From assembly GCF_022678645.1 (NCBI RefSeq), contig NZ_JALBWV010000050.1, forward strand, positions 1 through 64,000: a stretch of 64,000 nt of DNA, given 5' to 3'. The position numbers and the translations under genes were made by a program. The stretch comes from Saccharopolyspora soli (GTDB lineage: Bacteria > Actinomycetota > Actinomycetes > Mycobacteriales > Pseudonocardiaceae). Below, one piece after another: positions 1-8,492 of this stretch. Under the pieces are notes generated by a model. The model was not told the origin of the DNA and ran no database searches. It saw only the letters and a program-made list of their open reading frames with translations. The stretch's first letter is position 1. Each line of letters opens with the position of its first letter.

Positions 1-98
<98 letters not shown>

Positions 99-468
99 AC
101 GCCGCGTAGCCACCGTCGAGCACCGCCACCGACTCGTGCCCCGCCCAACGCAGCAGCCACCAGGCGCGGGCGGCGGCTGAACCGTTGTCGGCGTCGTAGA
201 CGACGACCGGACGCTCGGCGTCGACGCCCGCCCGGCGGAGCACCGCTTCCAGGTCGCTCGGGTCGGGCAGCGGATGGCGACCGGCCGGGCCCGGTTCGGC
301 GGCCAATTCGGTGTCCAGATCGACGAACACCGCACCGGGCAAATGCCCCTTCTCGTAGTCCTCCCGACCCGGTGGCCCGAGCAGCGACCAACGGACGTCG
401 AGAAGCGTCGGGTGCGGCTCCTGCCGCAGGGCGGCTATGAGATCATCGGTGCTGATCAAAGGATGCAT
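99..468 (-). CDS. sseA: Sulfurtransferase (rhodanese family, SseA-like), C-terminal part missing
   Basis: The minus strand from ATG at 468 encodes a protein starting MHPLISTDDLIAALR, followed by LLDVRWSLLG, GHLPGAVFVDLD and later VVVYDADNGSAAARAWWLLR. This is the N-terminal rhodanese domain of thiosulfate/3-mercaptopyruvate sulfurtransferases, which move sulfane sulfur to acceptors such as cyanide or thiols. Family members have two rhodanese domains, with the catalytic cysteine in the second. Only about 123 residues are readable before the homopolymer tract, so the active-site half is not in the window. It is divergent from ideR. Confidence 0.8.
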
Positions 469-532
469 GACGGCCCTTTCGTAGCCCGGCGACGAGGTCT
501 GTCGGAAATCCTGGAAGTCAACTCCTCGACCA

Positions 533-562
533 CTGACCGCTGTCGCCTGGGGCGACTAGCAT
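533..562 (+). promoter_or_regulatory. Possible ideR promoter
   Basis: A CTGACC hexamer at 533-538 and a TAGCAT hexamer at 557-562 are separated by 18 bases, with the ideR GTG 28 bases further on. The match to the sigma-70-type consensus is moderate. No obvious iron-box palindrome was seen in the sseA-ideR gap. Confidence 0.3.
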
Positions 563-590
563 CGTGGTTGGGACTGAATGGGGAGCCGAC

Positions 591-1286
591 GTGAACGATC
601 TCATCGATACCACTGAGATGTACCTCCGCACCATCTACGACCTCGAAGAAGAGGGCGTGGTTCCGCTCCGGGCCAGGATCGCCGAACGGTTGGAGCAGAG
701 CGGCCCCACGGTGAGCCAGACGGTCGCCCGGATGGAACGCGACGGGCTGCTGACCGTCGCCGAAGATCGCCACCTCGAACTCACCAAGGCCGGTCGTGCC
801 CGCGCCATCAGCGTGATGCGCAAGCACCGCCTCGCCGAACGGCTTCTCGTCGACGTGATCGGTCTTGAATGGGAGCACGTCCACAATGAAGCGTGCCGGT
901 GGGAGCACGTGATGAGCGAAGCAGTCGAGCGCAAGCTCGTCAAGCTGCTCGGTGGTCCCACCACCTCGCCCTACGGCAACCCGATCCCGGGCCTCGACGA
1001 GCTCGGCGTGGACCACGTCGACGTACCGGCCGACGGTGAGCTGCAGCGGGTCGACGAGATCGCCCGCAACGGCGGGGGTCGTGCGGTCATCCGCCGCATC
1101 GCCGAGCACGTCCAGCTCGACCCGGACCTGATGACCGAGTTGAAGCAGGTCGGCGTTGTGCCGGGCAACGAGGTGGAGATCCTGTCGGTGGTCGGGCCGA
1201 ACAAGCCGATCGAGGTCCGCGGCGACAAGGGCAGCACCGAGCTGTCGGTCGGCATCGCACACGCGGTCATGGTGCGCGCCAAGTGA
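591..1286 (+). CDS. ideR: Iron-dependent repressor IdeR/DtxR
   Basis: This is a cytoplasmic Fe(II)-dependent transcriptional regulator that controls iron uptake and storage genes. It has 231 residues, close to the 230 of M. tuberculosis IdeR. The start is the GTG at 591, giving MNDLIDTTEMYLRTIYDLEE and preceded by GGGAG five bases upstream; a longer frame from 564 is unlikely. The winged-helix DNA-binding part (residues 1-73) includes SGPTVSQTVARMERDGLL. Metal ligands match the family: M10, C102, E105 and H106 at one site and H79, E83 and H98 at the other. A C-terminal SH3-like domain is present. The stop overlaps the galK start by four bases, so the two are probably co-transcribed. Confidence 0.96.
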   Translation: MNDLIDTTEMYLRTIYDLEEEGVVPLRARIAERLEQSGPTVSQTVARMERDGLLTVAEDRHLELTKAGRARAISVMRKHRLAERLLVDVIGLEWEHVHNEACRWEHVMSEAVERKLVKLLGGPTTSPYGNPIPGLDELGVDHVDVPADGELQRVDEIARNGGGRAVIRRIAEHVQLDPDLMTELKQVGVVPGNEVEILSVVGPNKPIEVRGDKGSTELSVGIAHAVMVRAK

Positions 1287-2461
1287 CGGCGGCGGACCGC
1301 GCGGCGGTGTTGTTCGCCGAGGAACACGGCGGCGGGCCGAGCGCGGTCTGGTCTGCGCCTGGTCGCGTGAACCTGATCGGGGAGCACACCGACTACAACG
1401 ACGGGTTCGTACTCCCGTTCGCCCTGCCGCACCGCACTGCCGTCGCGATCCGGCCCCGCACCGACCGGCTGTTGTCCACCGCAACCCTCGGTAGTGACGG
1501 ACAGGTGCACAGCGGTCCCGTCGCAGCCCTCGACGAGCTGCGCCCCGGGAACCCGACCGGCTGGGCCGCCTACCCGGCCGGTGTCGCGTGGGCCCTGTGC
1601 GACGCCGGGTTCGAGCTCGGCGGCGCCGACCTGATGATCGTCGGCGAAGTGCCGACCGGTGCTGGTCTGTCCTCCTCGCACGCCCTGGAATGCGCGGTGG
1701 CGCTGGCTCTGCTGGACACCGTGCACCAGGCGCCTGGCGAGCCGAACGCGCCGAGCCTTGGCGAGATCGCGCGCCTGGTGCAGCGGGCGGAGAACGACTT
1801 CGCCGGTGCGCCCACCGGCCTGCTCGACCAAACCGCCTCGCTGGCCTGCGCGGCAGCGCACGTGCTGTTCTTCGACGTCCGAACCGGCGACGCCGAGCAG
1901 ATCCCGTTCGACCCCCGCAGCGTTGGGCTTGAACTGCTGGTGATCGACACACGCGTGAAGCACTCGCACAGCGAATCCGGTTACGGACAACGGCGGCGGG
2001 GCTGCGAACGGGCGGCGGAGCTGTTGGAGCTCAAAGCACTTCGCGACGTGGCCAGCGATGAACTGGCGGCGACGCTGCCGAAGCTTCCGGAAGAACTCCG
2101 GCCACTCGTGCGGCACGTGGTCACCGAGAACGACCGGGTGCGGGCCGCTGTGGACCGGCTCCGCGCCGGGCGGTACGCCGAGATCGGCCCGCTGCTGACC
2201 GCTTCGCACGCCAGCCTCCGGGACGACTACCGGGTCTCCAGCCCCGAGTTGGACCTCGCGGTGGACACCGCGCTGGACACCGGTGCCTTGGGGGCCCGGA
2301 TGATCGGCGGTGGTTTCGGCGGTTCGGCGATCGCGCTGGTCCTGGTCGCGGACCGGTCCCGCATCGAGCAGGCCGTCCGGGACGCGTTCGACCGGGAGCA
2401 CCTCAGCGCACCCCGGCTGTTCACAGCGGTACCCTCCGCCGGTGCGGGGCGGGACCGGTGA
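1283..2461 (+). CDS. galK: Galactokinase
   Basis: GalK phosphorylates galactose at C1 with ATP in the Leloir pathway. The 392-residue protein carries the GHMP-kinase motifs: GRVNLIGEHTDYNDGFVLP near residue 30 (galactokinase signature), PTGAGLSSSHALE near 130 (ATP-binding loop), and GARMIGGGFGGSAIAL near 340. The start is the GTG at 1283, inside the GTGA overlap with the ideR stop, implying translational coupling. galE follows 72 bases later, so the two Leloir genes sit in one transcription unit behind the iron regulator. Confidence 0.95.
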   Translation: MTAADRAAVLFAEEHGGGPSAVWSAPGRVNLIGEHTDYNDGFVLPFALPHRTAVAIRPRTDRLLSTATLGSDGQVHSGPVAALDELRPGNPTGWAAYPAGVAWALCDAGFELGGADLMIVGEVPTGAGLSSSHALECAVALALLDTVHQAPGEPNAPSLGEIARLVQRAENDFAGAPTGLLDQTASLACAAAHVLFFDVRTGDAEQIPFDPRSVGLELLVIDTRVKHSHSESGYGQRRRGCERAAELLELKALRDVASDELAATLPKLPEELRPLVRHVVTENDRVRAAVDRLRAGRYAEIGPLLTASHASLRDDYRVSSPELDLAVDTALDTGALGARMIGGGFGGSAIALVLVADRSRIEQAVRDAFDREHLSAPRLFTAVPSAGAGRDR

Positions 2462-2533
2462 CCACCGGGTCACTTCGGCCGCCCGCCGATTGACGGCGAC
2501 CGAAGAAGTTCTCCCAAGGAAGGCAGTACGCAG

Positions 2534-3496
2534 GTGAAGCTCCTCGTCACAGGCGGCGCAGGCTACGTCGGAAGCGTGTGCGCGGCACGCTTGGTGGAAG
2601 CTGGCCACGAGGTCGTCGTGGTCGACGACCTGTCCACCGGGCACGCCGACGCGGTCCCGGACGGCTGCAAGTTCGTCGACGCCGACATCGCGACGGCGGC
2701 CAGCAGCCTGCTCGCGGAGTCGTTCGACGGTGTGCTGCACTTCGCGGCCAAGTCGCTGGTCGGCGAATCCATGCAAGATCCGGAGAAGTACTGGCAGGGC
2801 AACGTGGTCACCTCGCTGCGGCTGCTGGACGCGATGCGCGAGCACGGCACGCCGCGACTCGTGTTCTCCTCCACCGCCGCGACCTACGGCGAGCCGGAGG
2901 TCACGCCGATCACCGAGGACACCGCAACGCGCCCGACCAACACCTACGGCGCGACGAAGCTGGCGATCGACCACGCGATCACGTCGTACGCCAGCGCCCA
3001 CGGCATCGGCGCGGTCAGCCTGCGGTACTTCAACGTCGCCGGTGCACACGGCGCATTCGGCGAGCGGCACACGGTCGAGACGCACCTGATCCCGATCGTG
3101 CTGCAGGTCGCGCTCGGCCAGCGGGAGCAGGTGCAGATCTTCGGCGAGGACTGGCCGACCGCGGACGGCACCTGCATCCGGGACTACATCCACGTCACCG
3201 ACCTGGCCGATGCCCACCTGCTGGCGCTGGACCACGCCGCCCCCGGCCAGCACCGGATCTACAACCTCGGCAACGGCACCGGTTTCTCGGTCAAGCAGGT
3301 GATCGACACCTGCCGGAAGGTGACCGGCCACCCGATTCCGGCGAAGGTGGCTCCGCGCCGGGCGGGTGATCCGGCGACGTTGGTGGCGTCGAGCCAGCGC
3401 GCGCGGGATGAACTGGGTTGGCAACCGCAGCGCGCCGACCTCGACGTGATCGTCCGCGACGCTTGGGAATTCACCCGACGTCGCCAGGAATCCTGA
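2534..3496 (+). CDS. galE: UDP-glucose 4-epimerase
   Basis: GalE interconverts UDP-galactose and UDP-glucose using bound NAD. The 320-residue protein is an extended short-chain dehydrogenase. It has the Rossmann motif TGGAGYVGS at residues 6-14, FSSTAATYGEP with the catalytic Ser/Thr, and the YGATK pair (YxxxK) near residue 138. The GTG start at 2534 is preceded by AAGGAAGGCAG. Gene order dtxR-galE is also known in corynebacteria; here galK lies between. A hairpin with a T-rich tail follows the stop codon immediately. Confidence 0.95.
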   Translation: MKLLVTGGAGYVGSVCAARLVEAGHEVVVVDDLSTGHADAVPDGCKFVDADIATAASSLLAESFDGVLHFAAKSLVGESMQDPEKYWQGNVVTSLRLLDAMREHGTPRLVFSSTAATYGEPEVTPITEDTATRPTNTYGATKLAIDHAITSYASAHGIGAVSLRYFNVAGAHGAFGERHTVETHLIPIVLQVALGQREQVQIFGEDWPTADGTCIRDYIHVTDLADAHLLALDHAAPGQHRIYNLGNGTGFSVKQVIDTCRKVTGHPIPAKVAPRRAGDPATLVASSQRARDELGWQPQRADLDVIVRDAWEFTRRRQES

Positions 3497-3514
3497 ACGC
3501 CGCCAAGGCGTTTT
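3496..3514 (+). terminator. Rho-independent terminator after galE
   Basis: AACGCC and GGCGTT arms enclose a five-base loop (GCCAA) and are followed by TT, starting at the galE stop codon. It would end the ideR-galK-galE transcript before the convergent DUF4192 gene. Confidence 0.6.
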
Positions 3515-3534
3515 GCTCATCTCGTGGCACATCA

Positions 3535-4650
3535 TCACCAAGCTCCATCCTCTTCGAGCATCATTTGGGCTTCTTCGGCGGCGTCGCGGGCGATGACAGC
3601 CAGGTCGGTCGGCGGGATGCCCGCCTCGATGGCCTGTCGGAGCAGGTACCCGAACCGGTGGTCGGGTTGGATCTGCTCGATTCGCTCCAGTGCGACGCCA
3701 GCCAGCGCTCCCTCGCCTCGCAGGTAGGCCGAGAACGCCAACAGTGCGGCGACCTCGGCCAATTCCGGGTCGGACGCTTTGCGGACCAGGGTCAGCCAGA
3801 GTTCTTCGGCTGCCCTGGCCGTATCGCCGAGGGCAGTGCACAAGGCGATGTCGCGCACTCTGGTGTCGGACACCGCGAGCAGCACGCGCACCAGATCGTC
3901 TTCGGTCAACGCGGCGCCGTTGGCGGTCCGTTGGACGGCCGCGAACACGATCCGCAGGTCTCCGGTCACCTTGTTCGGGTCGTAGCCGTCGGCGAGTTCC
4001 TCGGTAAGCACGTCGAGCTTCGCCGCGCAACGCTCGACGGTCTCGTCGGACTCCGGCGCGACCAGCGCCCGGAGTTCATCCCTGCTGCCGAAGGTCACCG
4101 ATCCGGCCGCGGCCATCGCAGCCGCGACCGCCGAGCCTTGCGGGTCGGCGATCTCACCGACGCACGTGGGGTCGCTGTAGCACCGCCACTGGGCTCCGGC
4201 ACGGATCTCCGGCGCCCACAGCGCATGGGCCGTTGCGATCCCGACCCGTCTGAAGGCGTCGCTGATCACGTCGATCAGCTCGGCGTGCGGCGGCCCGGTA
4301 TCACATTCATCCACAGTGGACTTCTTGGGCGGTGGTCCTTGGCATGCGCCAGCACATGTGTCGCTGCACGCTTCGATGTTGGGTTTCTCACCGACGACGA
4401 CCAGGATCACGGCCTCGGCGTGCTGCCTGCCCAGCGGACCGGCGAGCAGGTATTCGGCGAACTCGCAGATCCGCATCGGGCAGGGCAGGTCCGTGCGCAG
4501 TGTCACGCCGAACCGCGGCGTGCTGGCCAAGTCGTGCATCGTGAGCACCACGAACGAATCTGCCGGGTGGAACCCCAGCATGTGCGGCACGGCGGCCAGC
4601 ACATCGGCGGGGTCGGTCAGCGAAATGGTGGTGTTGAGTCGTGTTGTCAT
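3535..4650 (-). CDS. DUF4192 domain protein
   Basis: The 371-residue protein starting MTTRLNTTISLTDPADVLAA fits the actinobacterial DUF4192 family, with the typical LGFHPADSFVVLTM segment near residue 30. Its biochemical function is unknown. I chose the ATG at 4650 because family resemblance begins there; an in-frame ATG at 4752 adds 34 residues of poor quality. No clear ribosome-binding site precedes 4650. A Cys-rich stretch lies around residues 115-140 (CSDTCAGACQG). The gene converges on galE, and DUF4192 genes are often found beside galE in this family of bacteria (recalled, not checked). Confidence 0.85.
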   Translation of the reverse strand: MTTRLNTTISLTDPADVLAAVPHMLGFHPADSFVVLTMHDLASTPRFGVTLRTDLPCPMRICEFAEYLLAGPLGRQHAEAVILVVVGEKPNIEACSDTCAGACQGPPPKKSTVDECDTGPPHAELIDVISDAFRRVGIATAHALWAPEIRAGAQWRCYSDPTCVGEIADPQGSAVAAAMAAAGSVTFGSRDELRALVAPESDETVERCAAKLDVLTEELADGYDPNKVTGDLRIVFAAVQRTANGAALTEDDLVRVLLAVSDTRVRDIALCTALGDTARAAEELWLTLVRKASDPELAEVAALLAFSAYLRGEGALAGVALERIEQIQPDHRFGYLLRQAIEAGIPPTDLAVIARDAAEEAQMMLEEDGAW

Positions 4651-4813
4651 GCCGCAAACGATCGACGCCGAACCGGCACCGGCGAAAGGGCATTTTCGGA
4701 ATCTGTGGACTGACCCGTCCGCTGTGGACAACTCAACCGAAGAGAGCCACAAAATCCACTATGGAGTGACGATCAGCCGGTCCATATTGATCATCCCATC
4801 GGTGCTAACTCTC

Positions 4814-4832
4814 CGTTTGCATCCCGCAAACG
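4814..4832 (-). terminator. Small hairpin after the X-Pro peptidase gene
   Basis: CGTTTGC and GCAAACG form a perfect seven-base stem around a five-base loop, 22 bases past the stop of the minus-strand peptidase gene. No strong T-run is visible, so it is a weak terminator candidate. Confidence 0.4.
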
Positions 4833-4853
4833 CGAATTCTCGTCACAGCTGAC

Positions 4854-6635
4854 CTACCCGATGGATCCGACCAGCGGGAGCTGGATCCGGGTGCGGGACA
4901 GGTCGAGTTCCAGCCCAACTCCGGGCTTCGGGCGCAACGTGAAGTCGTGATCGCTGGACAGCACGACGATCCCGAGCCGGTGTCCTGGTGCGAAAACGTA
5001 GTCGTCCGGCTGCATCGCCACGTCGATCGAATAGTTTTTCCCAGGCTCAACAGGCGAGGTCCGGTCGATCGCGTGCCGGTTCTGCGGATCCGCCCACCCA
5101 CGCGTGATGACCGAGACGGTGCCGTCCGGAGCCTGGTCCACCAGCAACGCCGTCACGTTGGCGGCTGGCCGGTCGAAGGTCAGTGCCAACTCGGCGCGCA
5201 CCGTGCCGCTGACCCGAGCCGGAGCGGTCAGCGGAGCGCTGAAATAGGCGAGCCGGTTCGGTGAACTCGGTGCCGCCGCGAGGTCTTCCGCCAGCTGGCT
5301 GGCGTCATCGTGCAGCGCCTCGACCGTTCGACCGGAGACCCGCGCCGCAGCGAGTCCACCTCGTTCGGTGCCGCCCGGAGTAGGTAGTAGCGTCACGTCG
5401 CGCGCTTCCGGCGCTGGCCATTCGGCTTCCTCGACCCAGCTGCCGTCCTCACGTTGCACGGTGGCCTTCGGTTCGTCCTCGACACCGTTGGGCACCTGGT
5501 AGAGATAGCGGGTGAACCAGCGGTTCAGCGTGCGCAGCCACTCCTGCTCGCGCAGCCGGATCGGGTCGGTGTGCCCTTCCTGGTGCCACCAGATCTTGTG
5601 CGGCACGTCGTGTTCCCGCAGCTCCGCGTACCACTGCGCCGCCTGCCGGGTTTTCACGTTCCAGTCGTTGAGCCCGTGCACGGACAGCACCGCAGCACGG
5701 ACCTTGTCGACGTCGTTGAGGTAGTTGCGCTCGTCCCAGAACCAGCTGTAGTCGCCGGTGAGCCGGTCCTGGTCCGCTGTGAGCTGGTCGATCACCTCGC
5801 GGCACGGCTCGCGATCGGCGCGGGTGTGCACGTACTTGGCCAGCACGTCGGCGTCTTCACCCTGGTAGCCACCGGGCGCCACGATCGCGCCGTCGGTGCG
5901 GTAGTAGTCGTACCAGTTCGAGATCGCGCCGATCGGCACGATCGCCTCGAGCCCTTCGACCCCCGTGCTGGCCACCGCGTTCGGCAGGGTTCCGTTGTAG
6001 GACACACCCATCATGCCGACCTTGCCGGTCGCCCACCGCGCCTCGACCGGTTTGCCAGCGGCGTCCTGACCGGGTGCGCGCGAGTTCAGCCAGTCGACCA
6101 CCGACTTGGCACCGATCGTCTCGTTCGCCGCGCCGGTGGTCGGACACCCGGTGGACAGACCGGTGCCCAGCGACTCGGCGTACACCACGGCATACCCCCT
6201 GGCCAGCAGGTATTCCTCGTACGCCCAGTCTATTTCGGCGGCAACCGCCATCCGTTCGTCGCGCTCGGCGGTGCGGACGGTCTGGTTGCCCGGCTGCTCG
6301 GGAACGTACAGCTCGGTGTCGACGTTGTGGTTGGGCACGTCGTTCCCACCGGAGAAGTAGGGACTGGCCTGGTAGACGACCGGGACCCGCAGTCCCTGCG
6401 CGGTTTCCTTCGGCCGCACCACCTGGACGTGCACCCGGTCGTCCTGCCCGTCGCGGTCGCTGTCCACCGGCGCGGTTACGAACAGGTCCTCGCGCACCGC
6501 CTGCGCCGGGTCGAACACCGGCTGCGCCTCGCCATCTTCGAAAACCGGCCCCTGCGGCGGTTCCGCACTTGCTGGCAACCCGGTCAGCGGAAGGACGAAC
6601 ACCGCCGCCAACAAACCCATCCGAACGCGCCGCAT
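4854..6635 (-). CDS. Secreted Xaa-Pro dipeptidyl-peptidase (S15/CocE family)
   Basis: The enzyme is expected to remove X-Pro dipeptides from peptide N-termini outside the membrane. The 593-residue protein begins with a signal peptide (MRRVRMGLLAAVFVLPLTGL, cleavage likely after PASA near residue 24). The alpha/beta-hydrolase domain shows the nucleophile in GVSYNG (Ser212), a likely acid in GLNDW (Asp324) and a likely His in HQEGH (His355). A jelly-roll C-terminal domain follows from about residue 390. The ATG at 6635 begins a normal signal sequence. The related CocE-type esterases share this fold, so the exact substrate is inferred. Confidence 0.88.
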   Translation of the reverse strand: MRRVRMGLLAAVFVLPLTGLPASAEPPQGPVFEDGEAQPVFDPAQAVREDLFVTAPVDSDRDGQDDRVHVQVVRPKETAQGLRVPVVYQASPYFSGGNDVPNHNVDTELYVPEQPGNQTVRTAERDERMAVAAEIDWAYEEYLLARGYAVVYAESLGTGLSTGCPTTGAANETIGAKSVVDWLNSRAPGQDAAGKPVEARWATGKVGMMGVSYNGTLPNAVASTGVEGLEAIVPIGAISNWYDYYRTDGAIVAPGGYQGEDADVLAKYVHTRADREPCREVIDQLTADQDRLTGDYSWFWDERNYLNDVDKVRAAVLSVHGLNDWNVKTRQAAQWYAELREHDVPHKIWWHQEGHTDPIRLREQEWLRTLNRWFTRYLYQVPNGVEDEPKATVQREDGSWVEEAEWPAPEARDVTLLPTPGGTERGGLAAARVSGRTVEALHDDASQLAEDLAAAPSSPNRLAYFSAPLTAPARVSGTVRAELALTFDRPAANVTALLVDQAPDGTVSVITRGWADPQNRHAIDRTSPVEPGKNYSIDVAMQPDDYVFAPGHRLGIVVLSSDHDFTLRPKPGVGLELDLSRTRIQLPLVGSIG

Positions 6636-6789
6636 GCAGTCTCCCGGGACCGAAGGGATTCGACACCAGCACTTTTCTCAGCGCGGAACGCGAAGTCAAT
6701 CACCTACTCGGCAGGTTTGCGCCAGAACCCGCTCCGGGCGACGCAGTAGAGTCGAAGCGGGATTCGGCACCGAACTGCTAGGAGCGAGC

Positions 6790-7092
6790 ATGTCCATTCC
6801 GTCCAGCCTGCTGACCTCGGCCGGTTTGATCGGTGGCTTCGCGGTGGCCCGTGCGACCAAGCACCGGCACTGGGGCGGAGTGGTGGCCGCGGGCGCGGGA
6901 CTAGGCGCGATGGAGGTTTGCCGCCGTCGGACCGGCGTGATTCCGGCTCTCGCCCTCGGCGCCACCTACGCCGCCGCGCTGACCGGCTCGCACCCGTTGG
7001 CCAAGAAGATCGGCGCCTGGCCGTCGGTGTTCACCGTCACCGGCGCGACGGCTGCCGCCGCGCACCTGCTGACCAGGCGCCGCCGCGACTGA
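6790..7092 (+). CDS. Small hydrophobic protein, unknown
   Basis: This 100-residue protein (MSIPSSLLTSAGLIGGFAVAR...) has about three hydrophobic stretches separated by short basic links (CRRRTG, and the end LLTRRRRD), consistent with a small inner-membrane protein. The ATG at 6790 has AGGAGCG just upstream. I do not recognise a named family. It is divergent from the X-Pro peptidase, and its last 56 bases overlap the convergent membrane-protein gene at 7037. Confidence 0.6.
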   Translation: MSIPSSLLTSAGLIGGFAVARATKHRHWGGVVAAGAGLGAMEVCRRRTGVIPALALGATYAAALTGSHPLAKKIGAWPSVFTVTGATAAAAHLLTRRRRD

Positions 7093-7459
7093 AAGTGAGC
7101 AGTACCGCCGGGATCGCAGCGGTGATGCTCAGCGCCACCACCAGTACCGCAGCGGCGGCGTGCGGCAGGTGCGTGGCGTGGAAAACCAGGTGTGAAACAG
7201 CCCAAACCAGGTTCGACGTCAAAGCGACGTAGACCAGGATCCGTTCCAGGATGACCGCGCTGGCACCGAGTACGACGGCCATGGCTAGGTTCATCGCGCC
7301 GTAGTCGCGGAAGAGGTGTTCGTTGAACGGCGGGTACGCGTCGACGGTCGGAACGTCTTCGTAGAACGAACGCGGGAACAGCAGCGTCCAGAAACCCACA
7401 GCGGTGTGCACGAACGTCAGGAAGAACAGGCCTGATCTCAGCCAAACGTGCATCTTCAC
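7037..7459 (-). CDS. Four-helix membrane protein, unknown
   Basis: The 140-residue protein has four predicted membrane segments: LRSGLFFLTFVHTAVGF, AMNLAMAVVLGASAVIL, ILVYVALTSNLVWAVSHLVF and AAVLVVALSITAAIPAVLL. It resembles small DUF4345/DoxX-like membrane proteins only in general layout. Its start overlaps the stop of the upstream NAD(P)-binding gene by four bases, so the two are likely translationally coupled. The 3' end runs 56 bases into the opposite-strand gene at 6790-7092. Confidence 0.7.
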   Translation of the reverse strand: MKMHVWLRSGLFFLTFVHTAVGFWTLLFPRSFYEDVPTVDAYPPFNEHLFRDYGAMNLAMAVVLGASAVILERILVYVALTSNLVWAVSHLVFHATHLPHAAAAVLVVALSITAAIPAVLLTFSRGGAWSAGARRQPSRR

Positions 7460-8217
7460 CGCTCCCGCTCGGCCAGGAACTCGTCGAACGTGATGCGACC
7501 CACCGCCCGGTCCGGGGCCAGGTGCTCACCGCCGCGATAGCCGCTGAACGTCGCGCCGGGCAGCCAGATCGGCAGCACGAATCGGCGCAGTCCGGCCGAG
7601 TTCAGGTAGGCCCGTGCCAGGTCGCGATGACGGCGGATCTCCGGCCCGCCCATGTCGGGGACGCGGCCTGCCGGTTCGCCTCCGGCGAGTTCGGCCAACC
7701 TGTCGGCGACGTCCCGGACGTCGATTGGTTGGAAATCGACTCCGGACAGCGTTCCAATCACGGGCGACCGGCGCTGCACCGAGGTCATCAGCGCGACCAT
7801 GTCGTGGAACTGCGTGGTTCGCAGGACCGTCCACGGCAACCCCGAGTTCGCCACGAGCCGCTCCGCTTCGAGCTTGGCCCGGTAGTAGACGAACGGCACT
7901 CGATCGATACCCACGATCGAGGGGTAAACCAGATGCGGATCGCCATTGCGGCGAGCCGCGTCGATCAGACGTCGGGTCACCAGCACGTCCTTGCGCCCCA
8001 GCGTGGTGGCGCAGTGCACTACGACATCCACTTCGGACGTTGCGGCATCGATACCCACGGCGGTGCGCAGGTCTCCGGTCGTCCACCCGTGCGGAAGCTG
8101 CGCGGGCGCCGGGCGCCGACTGAGGACTCGCACGTCATGACCAGCATCGAGCAACCGCCGCACGACAACACGCCCCAGCGTGCCCGTGCCACCCGTGACC
8201 AAGATCGACTTCTTCAC
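7456..8217 (-). CDS. NAD(P)-binding atypical SDR (NmrA/YwnB-like)
   Basis: This oxidoreductase-like protein has a Rossmann nucleotide-binding start, KKSILVTGGTGTLGRVVVRRLL, at residues 2-23. About 253 residues remain when started at the GTG at 8217, which has GAGGGGTGG upstream; the longer frame to 8268 adds non-homologous sequence. The atypical SDR features VLRTTQFHD and FQPIDVRDVADRLAEL, typical of NAD(P)H-binding complex-I-NDUFA9-like or NmrA-like proteins, are present. Substrate is unknown. It is coupled to the membrane protein downstream, and a remnant methyltransferase gene lies upstream. Confidence 0.82.
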   Translation of the reverse strand: MKKSILVTGGTGTLGRVVVRRLLDAGHDVRVLSRRPAPAQLPHGWTTGDLRTAVGIDAATSEVDVVVHCATTLGRKDVLVTRRLIDAARRNGDPHLVYPSIVGIDRVPFVYYRAKLEAERLVANSGLPWTVLRTTQFHDMVALMTSVQRRSPVIGTLSGVDFQPIDVRDVADRLAELAGGEPAGRVPDMGGPEIRRHRDLARAYLNSAGLRRFVLPIWLPGATFSGYRGGEHLAPDRAVGRITFDEFLAERER

Positions 8218-8268
8218 TCGCCCACCCCTCTCACAGGTACGACGAGACGAACCAGCCCGGTGTGACAA

Positions 8269-8463
8269 TCACCCGCCTGGCGGGTGCCACACGGTTGTCC
8301 CAGCAACGGTCAGCAATGCGCCTAGCACCCGTGCTGGCCACCAGTACGGCAGCGGCTGCCGCCACTGCCAGCCCGTGATCAGCCACGGGATCAGGACCGT
8401 GACGGTTCCCGGTGCGATCACGAAGAACAAGGCGCTGCCGATGGCAGCACTGGATGTGCGCAC
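8269..8463 (-). pseudogene. Isoprenylcysteine-methyltransferase-like gene, truncated remnant
   Basis: A GTG at 8463 with a strong GGAGGAGG ribosome-binding site (8471-8478) begins a 64-residue frame, MRTSSAAIGSALFFVIAPGT, then LIPWLITGWQWRQPLPYW and VLGALLTVAG. This matches the first two membrane helices of small ICMT-like methyltransferases of about 160-190 residues. After LLTVAG the frame diverges into TTVWHPPGG and stops. The conserved C-terminal catalytic part (usual RNPMY region) is absent, and the next gene starts 52 bases on. I read it as a 3'-deleted gene that still has its start signals. Confidence 0.55.
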
Positions 8464-8492
8464 GCCCGCCGCCTCCTCCGGTCGCCGTGGAG

